Part shown: positions 14,717 through 21,618 of the stretch, piece after piece
How the letters are laid out: each line of letters opens with the position of its first letter
Position numbering within the stretch: the stretch's first letter is position 1
Assembly (NCBI GenBank): GCA_029939385.1
Contig: JAOZSZ010000004.1
Span: 1 to 21,618, forward strand
Length of the DNA stretch: 21,618 nt
Source: Pontiella sp.
Lineage (GTDB): Bacteria; Verrucomicrobiota; Kiritimatiellia; Kiritimatiellales; Pontiellaceae
Reading direction: 5' to 3'
Notes under the pieces: generated by a model
Seen by the model: only the letters and a program-made list of their open reading frames with translations
What the model was told of the DNA's origin: nothing
The model's database searches: none
Position numbers and translations under genes: made by a program

Positions 14717-16678
14717 TTATGCTTCAGGTTCAAAATCATAGACCGAGGAGGGCTTTAACACGCCTTGTAATTGGCCCTTCTCATCTAAATCTTGAATAGA
14801 AAAAACAAATTCACGAATCAATAGGTTATACTTTTTCTTGAGAGAAAAAACGCCCTCTCGAAGCGCGGGGCTGTAGTGATGAGTAAAAATCACTTCATTA
14901 ATATTATGCTTTTGGATCAAGGCCTCAAGTTGGGAGAAATTCCCCAGCACGGAATAGCCGTAGACCACTTTATGATAAAGCACAGGGTTATCATCCACTA
15001 ACCCCACAATCTTTCGTGCGGCCTTTTGTTGATCTTCGAACGAGGCCTGTCGTAAATAGAGAATTGCATTTTCGCCGGCACCCAGAATAAGCGTTTTTAA
15101 GTCGTGTTCAGAGCCCGTTGAGCACCGTAGCCATGCGTTCAGATCACGAACCAATCGAAGCGATGCCCGAGCGCCAACAATCCCGATGGCCACAATCAAA
15201 GCATGGAACAACAACGCCATGAACAGCTCAATGTGCGAAAGATCGGTAATCCATAACAACGCAACAAAAGCCAAGATTTCGCCCGCAAATAACTGCAAGG
15301 ACAAAACCAATAGCTGGGATATGCGCGAACGAGTCCAAACGGTTTTATAAATTCCATAAAAGTAAATCGTCATAAAGGGAATCATCACACAGACCGCCAT
15401 AAGCGAAAGGGTGACCGAAAACGAAAAGACTCCTTCGAAAACAAATTGAGTCGCCAGAATGAAGAATAAGAGGTCCCAGCCCATCGCCACCAGCAAACTC
15501 ACAATACTCCGAGGGCGACGCATTCCTTGAAGCACAACCTGCGTGGTCGTCCATAATTCAACCTGCGCGAGTTGCCGCACCACAACGTGCAATACAACAA
15601 TCATACCCACCATTAAAAGGGCCGTGCGGTTGGACGCCATGGCCGTGGCGCCGAGGGCAATCAGACAGACAAATACCGCCGCAACATAAAGAGAAATAGC
15701 GGCCTTACGCTGACTCATTCCGCCGCGTATAAGTTTGTGGTGAATATGATCCAAGTCGGGACCAAAAACTTTACACGACAATTGGTCTTTTCGGATCATC
15801 GAGATAAGCTTTCGCGCAAGCCGCCGCCAAACGGCCATGATTACATCGAAAACAGGAATGCCAACCGCTAGCAGAGGAACCAACAGCGCCACCATCATCG
15901 ACTGTTTTACATTGGCCTTAAGCGATACCGCCGCGAGAAGAAATCCAATAAACATGCTTCCGCAATCGCCTAGAAAAATCGAAGCAGGGCTAAAGTTATA
16001 TCGTAAAAACCCGAGGCAAGCCCCCGCCAAGGCGATGAGCACCAAAGCATCGGAGGGCTGATGTAATGAAAAAAGCATGCCCGCAAGCCCCGCGCTGGCA
16101 ATCAAGCCCAACCCCGCGCAGGCCCCATCGATACCATCGATCAGGTTGAATGCATTCATCAAGAGGACAAACCAAAATAAGGTGGCTCCAAAATTTACAA
16201 TCCACGGGAGCGATATATGTAAGAAAGCCTCAAACGTGAAGCCCCCCATAAACATAAGACCGGCAACTCCTAGCTGACCCAAAAGCTTGAACCAAGCCCG
16301 CATTTCAAAACGATCATCAAACAGGCCAACTAATAAAAGAATCAGCGACCCCGCAAATAATAAGCCCCACTCTTCTATTTGAATCGATCCCGCAAGATTC
16401 TTCCACGGCCCAAGAAAAACAACGACCAAGGCTATATGCGTTGCCAAAAAAACAGCAATTCCTCCGCACCGAGGAATGGGGATTTTATGAATACGACGCT
16501 CGGAGGGTTCATCAACTAAACCCAAATAAGGGGCCATCCGCTTGACCAAAGGAATCAACAGCCAAGCGACGACTAGGCTGGTAAAAAAAACAATGATGTA
16601 CTTAATGATAAATCCCATAAAGCCCCGCACTTTAGAGAAACTTCTCTTAAAAAGAAAGCCCATCACTCTTCTATTCAT
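14717..16678 (-). CDS. Polyprenyl-phosphate sugar-1-phosphate transferase (WecA/MraY family) fused to a membrane and Rossmann-like module
   Basis: A 653-residue integral membrane protein. Residues about 20-370 form a WecA/TagO-like transferase that would load a sugar-1-phosphate from a UDP-sugar onto undecaprenyl phosphate to start a surface polysaccharide. Motifs are E-P-S-E-R-R-I-H-K-I-P-I-P-R-C-G-G (57-73), G-L-F-D-D (118-122), N-A-F-N-L-I-D-G-I-D-G (175-185), L-G-D-C-G-S (236-241) and H-I-H-H (311-314). Residues about 390-510 add about four membrane segments, and about 525-653 a nucleotide-binding fold with L-I-L-G-A-G-E-N-A. This tail resembles the N-terminal half of CapD/PglF-type nucleotide-sugar enzymes but stops before any catalytic dehydratase domain. 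The ATG at 16678 is used. M21 (about 16618) is an alternative nearer the usual family start, though neither has a strong ribosome site. UDP-GlcNAc as substrate is only the family default. Confidence 0.88.
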   Translation of the reverse strand: MNRRVMGFLFKRSFSKVRGFMGFIIKYIIVFFTSLVVAWLLIPLVKRMAPYLGLVDEPSERRIHKIPIPRCGGIAVFLATHIALVVVFLGPWKNLAGSIQIEEWGLLFAGSLILLLVGLFDDRFEMRAWFKLLGQLGVAGLMFMGGFTFEAFLHISLPWIVNFGATLFWFVLLMNAFNLIDGIDGACAGLGLIASAGLAGMLFSLHQPSDALVLIALAGACLGFLRYNFSPASIFLGDCGSMFIGFLLAAVSLKANVKQSMMVALLVPLLAVGIPVFDVIMAVWRRLARKLISMIRKDQLSCKVFGPDLDHIHHKLIRGGMSQRKAAISLYVAAVFVCLIALGATAMASNRTALLMVGMIVVLHVVVRQLAQVELWTTTQVVLQGMRRPRSIVSLLVAMGWDLLFFILATQFVFEGVFSFSVTLSLMAVCVMIPFMTIYFYGIYKTVWTRSRISQLLVLSLQLFAGEILAFVALLWITDLSHIELFMALLFHALIVAIGIVGARASLRLVRDLNAWLRCSTGSEHDLKTLILGAGENAILYLRQASFEDQQKAARKIVGLVDDNPVLYHKVVYGYSVLGNFSQLEALIQKHNINEVIFTHHYSPALREGVFSLKKKYNLLIREFVFSIQDLDEKGQLQGVLKPSSVYDFEPEA

Positions 16679-16755
16679 GCTTTATAATTTTACAAACGAT
16701 AGAAAATGCAGAATCAAGCCTAGCTAAACAAAACCAGCTTTGTTCTACTTTAAAA

Positions 16756-18297
16756 ATGGTGAGAAAAGCATTAAACCGCCCGAATGGGATGCCTGTTAAC
16801 CTTCTTTTATCCGGCCGACCCTGCCTGGTCGTCGGAGGAGGAAAGGCGGCTGGGAATAAAATTCAATTATTACTCGATGCCGGCGCCCAAGTGGCAATCA
16901 TTAGTCCAGACGTCTCTCCCGAAGTGGCTCAACTTATTGAAAAAGGGTTGATCACTCACACCGTTCGCGCCTTTAAAGATCATGATATTGAACATGCAAC
17001 CCTTGTGTATGCCGCCACCAACAACCGCGCGGTTAACGGTCAGGTTCTCGAAGCCTGTCGTAAAAAAAACATTCTTTGCTCCTGCGTCGATGGCAACTGG
17101 GCGCAGGGCGACTTCACGACCCCGCCCCTTATTCGGCATAATCAGCTGACTGTATCGATTTCCTCCGGAGGCAATGACGGCCGCCAATCCAAAATGATCA
17201 AAAACAGTTTAGCGCGTCACCTCAAGATGATGGATACCGCCAATCTGGTTGTGGTCGGCACCGACCACAACCACCTAACGCTAGAAGAACGCGAACCCTT
17301 TCATCTGACCGGTCATCGCTTGGAGCGCGGTGGATTCATGATCATGCAGCTCTGGGGAATCCATGAATTCATGATTCTTAATACGTGCAACCGCATCGAA
17401 GTGATTGCGGTTGTTTCCGATGAAACGGCACACAATGAAATTCTCCGCCATGTCATGGGTTTCGCGACTCTAAAAGAAGATAAGTTTTACCTCAAAAAGG
17501 GGAAGGCCGCGTTCGAACACCTCTGCCTAGTCTCCGCCGGCATGCTCTCGCAGACCCCCGGCGAAAACCACATCACCGCTCAGATAAAAGAAGCGCTCGA
17601 AACCGCCAAACACCGCGGCTGGGCCAGCAATATGATTCAGGAGTGGATCTCTACCGCCTTACACGTTTCAAAACAGATCAAGAACTCGGTCGCCCCGCTT
17701 TTGCACAGCTATGAGATCGAAGCGCTGGCGTTAAAATATCTTGAGGCGAACCATCATCCTCTCGCCTCCTCTACGCTCATGATCCTCGGTGCAGGAACGA
17801 TTGGAAAAAGCCTCATAAAAGAGGGCTGGCCAACCACACAAAAAATAATCTGGTGCTACCATATCCAGAAGCCCGAAATCCCCAAAGAATGGGAACGTAA
17901 CGTCGATCTCTGCACCTTCAATGATATGAAAGAGCGCATCGCCGAAGCCGACATCATCATTAGCGCAACCGAAACAACCGGCCATTTACTACACCTCGCC
18001 CACGCCCCTTTCTTTAACCAAGAGCGCCCCGTTATACTGCTCGACCTCGGCATGCCGCGCAATATTGACCCCAAGCTAGACTCCCTTTCATCCAACATTA
18101 CCGTCATTGACCTCGATGGCCTTAAATATTGGTACCGCCGCGAACTCACCGATATAAACGATATTCTCGCGCGCTGCCGCGCCGTTGTTACCGAACATCA
18201 GGATCTCTATGAAAAGATCGCACACAGTTTTCAAAGCGGGAACGCGCCCCAGTCATCTTGCGCTCACTCAGACCCGTCAGGCGCTCGATCGACTTGA
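16756..18297 (+). CDS. hemA: Fusion of Met8/CysG-type precorrin-2 dehydrogenase and glutamyl-tRNA reductase
   Basis: Residues about 12-158 match the siroheme-synthase N-terminal domain: L-V-V-G-G-G-K-A-A-G-N-K (24-35), C-V-D-G-N-W-A-Q-G-D-F (110-120, catalytic Asp likely D112) and S-I-S-S-G-G (134-139). That domain oxidises precorrin-2 and may insert iron to make siroheme. Residues about 164-460 are glutamyl-tRNA reductase, the first step of C5 tetrapyrrole synthesis. It has G-T-D-H-N-H-L-T-L-E-E-R-E-P-F (168-182), catalytic C211 in N-T-C-N-R-I-E, and an NADPH site L-G-A-G-T-I-G. The chain ends at 513, so most of the usual C-terminal dimerisation domain is missing. The start is uncertain: no ribosome site precedes the ATG at 16756, and Met12 is an alternative. 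The 3' end overlaps hemC by 89 nt. Confidence 0.9.
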   Translation: MVRKALNRPNGMPVNLLLSGRPCLVVGGGKAAGNKIQLLLDAGAQVAIISPDVSPEVAQLIEKGLITHTVRAFKDHDIEHATLVYAATNNRAVNGQVLEACRKKNILCSCVDGNWAQGDFTTPPLIRHNQLTVSISSGGNDGRQSKMIKNSLARHLKMMDTANLVVVGTDHNHLTLEEREPFHLTGHRLERGGFMIMQLWGIHEFMILNTCNRIEVIAVVSDETAHNEILRHVMGFATLKEDKFYLKKGKAAFEHLCLVSAGMLSQTPGENHITAQIKEALETAKHRGWASNMIQEWISTALHVSKQIKNSVAPLLHSYEIEALALKYLEANHHPLASSTLMILGAGTIGKSLIKEGWPTTQKIIWCYHIQKPEIPKEWERNVDLCTFNDMKERIAEADIIISATETTGHLLHLAHAPFFNQERPVILLDLGMPRNIDPKLDSLSSNITVIDLDGLKYWYRRELTDINDILARCRAVVTEHQDLYEKIAHSFQSGNAPQSSCAHSDPSGARST

Positions 18298-19573
18298 AGG
18301 AATGCTTAAAGGGATTACCTTTGAAATGATTCCAATCGCCTCGATGGGGGATCTAGATCGAGCCACCGACTTGCGCGAAGGCCCGGCCAACTTCTTCACC
18401 CGCGAACTCGATGCCGCCCTCCTGCGCGGTGAGGTTGACCTTGCCGTTCATAGCGCCAAGGATCTCCCCGATCCCCTGCCCCCAGGCATCGACGCCTTCT
18501 GGCTTCCTGAGCGCGAAGAGCCGCGCGATGTCCTCGTACTTTCCAAAGGCCAAAAGATTTCCGAGCTCCCCAAAAACCCCATCATCGGCGTCAGCTCCGA
18601 CCGCCGCGCGGCCTACTGCACCCGCCGTTTTCCCTGCGGCATCCAAAAAAATATCCGAGGAAACATTGAAGAGCGCATCGCGCAGGTCGATGCCGGCGAT
18701 TTCGACATCGTCGTTATGGCCGCCGCCGCACTCATCCGTTTAGGGATCGAGGAACGAATCACCGAATGGATTCCACTCAACGAACTGGCGGTTCCCGAAG
18801 GCCAAGGCTATCTCGCCATCACCCTCCGTAAAAACGAACCCTCCCCCCTGCGAACGCTCTTTCCGCTGGCGGGAAAAAAAGTCCTTCTCACCTGCTCCGA
18901 AGCCCTTCAAGAAAAAACGGCCGCACTCGTTCGCGCCGGAGGAGGGCATCCTATTCAGCTCCCGCTCATCCGACTCCAATGTAGACGGAGCTTCCAGCTT
19001 CGTTGCGCAGAATTCGATTGGGTTGTCATCACCTCCCCCTCCGCCGCGCGATGCCTGAGCCAAAGCGACGGGGACGTCGCTTCTACGAAATGGATGGCCT
19101 GCGGACAGGGCACTGCCGATGAACTTCTAAAAAAAGGAATTCAAGTTGAGGCCCAGCCGGAATCAAACTATAGCGCCGATGCGCTCATCCAGCTCGCACA
19201 AAAAACAATCCGCCCCGGCGAAAAAATCCTGCGCCTTCGCTCCGACAAAGCGGGACCACAACTCGCCGAAGCTCTACGCGAAACCGGCGCAACGGTTGAA
19301 GACACCATTCTCTATAATAATAAATCGATTGAATACGACGCGCTCCCCGATTTTGATGTCCTCTTTTTTGCTAGCGCCTCCGGCGTCGAAGCATTCATTC
19401 AACAATGGGGCACGCAACCCCTCGGCGGAAAAACGATTTTAGTGATTGGTGCCCCTACGGCCCTTGCCTTGAAAAAACACCGACTCAAGCCCAATATCAT
19501 CGCCCCCGAAGCCACCGCCTCCTCCGCAATCCAATCCCTTACCCCCTATTTTTTAGCCCAAATGATAGAGTAA
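18209..19573 (+). CDS. hemC-hemD: Fusion of hydroxymethylbilane synthase (lacking domain 3) and uroporphyrinogen-III synthase
   Basis: A 454-residue protein that should turn porphobilinogen into uroporphyrinogen III. Residues 1-218 match HemC domains 1 and 2: K-A-G-T-R-P-S-H-L-A-L (9-19), H-S-A-K-D-L-P (81-87, catalytic D85), S-S-D-R-R (129-133), R-G-N-I-E-E-R (150-156) and V-P-E-G-Q-G-Y-L-A-I (195-204). Right after this, at L-A-G-K-K-V-L-L-T-C (about 220-229), HemD begins and continues to 454 with I-T-S-P-S-A-A and Y-S-A-D-A-L motifs. The third HemC domain, with the cysteine that holds the dipyrromethane cofactor, is absent. The ATG at 18209 is chosen: AGGA is 7 nt upstream and the family motif starts nine residues later. 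hemB follows after 55 nt. Confidence 0.9.
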   Translation: MKRSHTVFKAGTRPSHLALTQTRQALDRLEGMLKGITFEMIPIASMGDLDRATDLREGPANFFTRELDAALLRGEVDLAVHSAKDLPDPLPPGIDAFWLPEREEPRDVLVLSKGQKISELPKNPIIGVSSDRRAAYCTRRFPCGIQKNIRGNIEERIAQVDAGDFDIVVMAAAALIRLGIEERITEWIPLNELAVPEGQGYLAITLRKNEPSPLRTLFPLAGKKVLLTCSEALQEKTAALVRAGGGHPIQLPLIRLQCRRSFQLRCAEFDWVVITSPSAARCLSQSDGDVASTKWMACGQGTADELLKKGIQVEAQPESNYSADALIQLAQKTIRPGEKILRLRSDKAGPQLAEALRETGATVEDTILYNNKSIEYDALPDFDVLFFASASGVEAFIQQWGTQPLGGKTILVIGAPTALALKKHRLKPNIIAPEATASSAIQSLTPYFLAQMIE

Positions 19574-19628
19574 TGACCTTGCCAGTCGCCCCGCACGAAC
19601 CTATTTTTTATTGAAACCGAGGAGACCT

Positions 19629-20609
19629 ATGTTCCCAGAAACCCGATTAAGACGCCTGCGCCAAAACGCCGAGATTCGCAAAATGCTGGATCTCCCGTTG
19701 CCGGGGCCAGAAAAATTTATCTGGCCAGCCTTTGTGCTCGATGGCGCCGCAAAGCGCGAACCGATCGAAGCGATGCCGGGGCAGTCGCGCCTGAGTGTTG
19801 ATCAACTGCTCATTGATCTAGAACCGGTCGTCGATTCTGGTGTTAGCGGGGTCTTACTCTTTGGTCTCGTGGAAGATTCTAAAAAGGATTTCCACGGCTC
19901 GGAGGCCTATAATGATCAAGGGACCATCCAGCGCGCGATCCGCAAAGTGAAAGAAAAATTTCCAAAGCTCGTCGTCACCGCCGACGTCTGCGTTTGCGCC
20001 TACACCTCCCACGGTCACTGCGGCCCACTGACCGAGGCCGGTGAGGTCGACAACGATGCCGCCAACGAAGTGCTCGCAAAAATTGCCCTCTCCTATGCCG
20101 CCGCCGGAGCCGATATGGTTGCGCCAAGTTCGATGATGGATGGACAGGTTCAAGCGATCCGCTCCGCACTCGATGCCGCCGCCTTCGACCAAACGTTGCT
20201 CATGAGTTATTCCACAAAATTTGCATCGGCCATGTATGGCCCCTTTCGAGAGGCCGAGAAATCGACCCCCAGCCAAGGGGATCGCAAGGGCTATCAAGCA
20301 TCCTACGGCGATCTGCGTACGGCCTTGCGCGAATCGGAATTTGATGAAGCGGAGGGCGCGGATATCCTTATGGTAAAGCCGGCACTCTTCTACCTCGATG
20401 TGCTGAGCAAATTGCGCGAAACCACCGACCTGCCGATCGCGGCCTATAACGTGAGTGGAGAATATTCCATGTTGCACGCCAGCGCTGAGCGCGGCTGGGG
20501 CAACCTAAAAGATATGGTGCAGGAATCCACCGCCGCAATGGTTCGTGGCGGAGCCGACATACTGATTTCCTACTGGGCAAACCAGTATGATGTCCTCTTC
20601 AAAAACTAA
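19629..20609 (+). CDS. hemB: Delta-aminolevulinic acid dehydratase (porphobilinogen synthase)
   Basis: Condenses two 5-aminolevulinate molecules to porphobilinogen, the substrate of the preceding HemC fusion. The 326-residue length is standard. Motifs are the zinc-site cysteines V-C-V-C-A-Y-T-S-H-G-H-C-G (C121, C123, C131), active-site lysine K197 in S-T-K-F-A-S-A-M-Y-G-P-F-R, Schiff-base lysine K250 in M-V-K-P-A-L and Y-N-V-S-G-E-Y. This is therefore the zinc-dependent type. The ATG at 19629 is preferred over an in-frame TTG at 19611 because GAGGAG sits 7 nt upstream. It is the last gene of the tetrapyrrole run, and its stop lies 6 nt from the stop of the convergent epimerase gene. Confidence 0.97.
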   Translation: MFPETRLRRLRQNAEIRKMLDLPLPGPEKFIWPAFVLDGAAKREPIEAMPGQSRLSVDQLLIDLEPVVDSGVSGVLLFGLVEDSKKDFHGSEAYNDQGTIQRAIRKVKEKFPKLVVTADVCVCAYTSHGHCGPLTEAGEVDNDAANEVLAKIALSYAAAGADMVAPSSMMDGQVQAIRSALDAAAFDQTLLMSYSTKFASAMYGPFREAEKSTPSQGDRKGYQASYGDLRTALRESEFDEAEGADILMVKPALFYLDVLSKLRETTDLPIAAYNVSGEYSMLHASAERGWGNLKDMVQESTAAMVRGGADILISYWANQYDVLFKN

Positions 20610-20615
20610 TCCCAT

Positions 20616-21618
20616 TTATTTTTCTATACCAAACCTATAAATACAGGTGTGGGTGTAGGTTTCGCTGGGGATAAGTTCGGTGGAAGGAAACCCCGACTGG
20701 TTGGGGCTGTCGGGATAGTGCTGAGTTTCGAGGCAAAACCCTTCGTGCTTATTGTAGACCGCCCCGCCCTTTCCCGTAATGTTATCGAGAAAGTTTCCGG
20801 TATAAAACTGAACCCCCGGCTCCGTGGTCCAACATTCGAGCGTTCGTCCACTTTCGGGTTCAACCACGCGGGCGGCGAGCACAAGCTCGCCGGGAGTAGT
20901 CTGGTTGATGCAATAGTTATGGTCATAACCCCGCCCCTGCACGGCGGCCAGATTTTGGCCGATTGGCGTCGGGGCCAGCAGATCCATTTCGGTTCCGATC
21001 ACGGCGCGTAGTTCGCCCGACGGCGTGGCATCATCATCAACCACCGCGTATCGATCGGCATTCATCTGCACAATATGGCCATGAACAGAGCCACCGCCCG
21101 CGAGATTAAAGTAGCTGTGGTTCGTTAGGTTGACCACGGTTTTTTGATCCGTCGTCGCGGCATATTCAATCTTGAGTTCCCCCGCATCATTCAGGGAATA
21201 AATAATTTCAACCTTCAGCGTCCCCGGATAGCCCTCGTCGCCATCCGGACTGGTGAGCGACATCTTAACGGAGTCGCCCACAATCTCCGCGCTCCACACT
21301 TTTTTATCAAACCCGATCAGGCCGCCGTGCAAAGCATTCGGGCCATTATTAATAGCGAGAGAATACTCCTCATCATCAAGGGAAAATCTCCCCTTGGCAA
21401 TGCGGTTGGCATAACGGCCGCAGCAGGCACCGAAGTAGGGATTATCCGCACGTTGGTAGCCCGCCATATCATCGAACCCCAGCACCACATCGGAAAGGTT
21501 CCCCTCCCGATCCGGCACCTCGATCGAAACAACCGTCGCACCATAGTTGATGACTTTCGCTTCCGCTCCATTGGCATTTTTAAAGACAAATGCATCGACC
21601 CATTGTCCATCCACGGTC
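20616..21618 (-). CDS. galM: Aldose 1-epimerase (galactose mutarotase), 5' end outside window
   Basis: The frame is open to the window edge; 333 codons are visible and only a short N-terminal piece seems missing. It interconverts alpha and beta anomers of hexoses such as galactose and glucose. Motifs are N-R-I-A-K-G-R-F (about 71-78), G-P-N-A-L-H-G-G (about 91-98), catalytic-histidine segment L-T-N-H-S-Y-F-N-L and the C-terminal L-E-T-Q-H-Y-P-D-S-P-N, whose Glu is the catalytic base in the family. A GTG at 21614 is in frame but lies inside the conserved N-terminal strand, so it is not the real start. Whether a signal peptide precedes it cannot be seen. No terminator separates it from hemB. 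Confidence 0.95.
   Translation of the reverse strand, partial: TVDGQWVDAFVFKNANGAEAKVINYGATVVSIEVPDREGNLSDVVLGFDDMAGYQRADNPYFGACCGRYANRIAKGRFSLDDEEYSLAINNGPNALHGGLIGFDKKVWSAEIVGDSVKMSLTSPDGDEGYPGTLKVEIIYSLNDAGELKIEYAATTDQKTVVNLTNHSYFNLAGGGSVHGHIVQMNADRYAVVDDDATPSGELRAVIGTEMDLLAPTPIGQNLAAVQGRGYDHNYCINQTTPGELVLAARVVEPESGRTLECWTTEPGVQFYTGNFLDNITGKGGAVYNKHEGFCLETQHYPDSPNQSGFPSTELIPSETYTHTCIYRFGIEK

Noticed and set aside
14566..14799. Plus-strand frame starting inside tRNA-Asp
   Set aside because: It overlaps the tRNA, its terminator and the 3' end of the transferase gene, with no ribosome site.
16683..16688. TATAAT as a promoter for the Met8-HemA gene
   Set aside because: No acceptable -35 hexamer at 16-18 bp, and the AT-rich stretch works as poorly for the opposite strand. 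Not strong enough to list.
18824..18900. Frameshift or assembly gap hiding HemC domain 3 at the HemC-HemD junction
   Set aside because: Both flanks are in the same frame, the HemD start is well conserved, and no other frame near the junction encodes a domain 3-like sequence. The domain seems truly missing.
21612..21614. GTG as the start of the aldose epimerase gene
   Set aside because: It lies in the conserved first strand and the frame remains open upstream to the window edge, so the true start is outside.

Overview
The window looks like a chromosomal segment of a Gram-negative bacterium. It has an OmpP1/FadL-type outer-membrane protein, a SlyX homologue, mostly Shine-Dalgarno-led genes, about 50% GC and tRNA genes that encode their own CCA. 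Several traits fit the PVC group, perhaps a Kiritimatiellota-like anaerobe: a pyruvate kinase with an N-T-A-H motif, extensive gene fusion in tetrapyrrole synthesis, and a large persulfide-handling fusion protein. This placement is inference; there is no rRNA or ribosomal protein gene to anchor it. No phage, transposase or CRISPR signal was seen.

Layout: (1) 1-1606, minus strand: two tandem paralogous PAS + SpoIIE-type phosphatase genes, the downstream one cut by the window edge. (2) 1704-3391, plus: slyX and pyruvate kinase, converging through a bidirectional terminator on an OmpP1/FadL porin gene (3511-4674, minus). (3) 4955-10483, plus: a seven-gene sulfur/redox cluster. It holds an ArsR-type regulator, an 817-residue CoA-disulfide reductase/rhodanese/TusA/DsrE2 fusion, two OsmC proteins around a membrane-anchored thioredoxin, a strong internal hairpin, a 2x[4Fe-4S] protein and a small cupin. 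(4) 10481-12019, minus: rsmD-coaD-tRNA-Ser-tRNA-Gly, with the terminator and last bases of tRNA-Gly duplicated as a 118-bp direct repeat. (5) 12134-14661, plus: proB-proA, then tRNA-Asp with its own promoter and terminator. (6) 14717-16678, minus: a polyprenyl-phosphate sugar-1-phosphate transferase fused to a membrane + Rossmann-like module. (7) 16756-20609, plus: tetrapyrrole genes as two fusions (Met8-HemA and HemC-HemD) followed by hemB. (8) 20616-21618, minus: an aldose 1-epimerase gene whose 5' end lies outside the window.

The most unusual points are the tetrapyrrole fusions and the sulfur cluster. HemC appears to lack its whole third domain, including the cysteine that normally carries the dipyrromethane cofactor, and runs straight into HemD. 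The HemA half of the preceding gene has a shortened dimerisation domain and overlaps hemC by 89 nt. The sulfur cluster puts at least five sulfur-relay or redox modules under one putative redox regulator and looks like a persulfide sensing, reduction and sulfur-delivery pathway. No stretch longer than 300 bases is without a gene; the longest, 4675-4954, holds divergent promoters.
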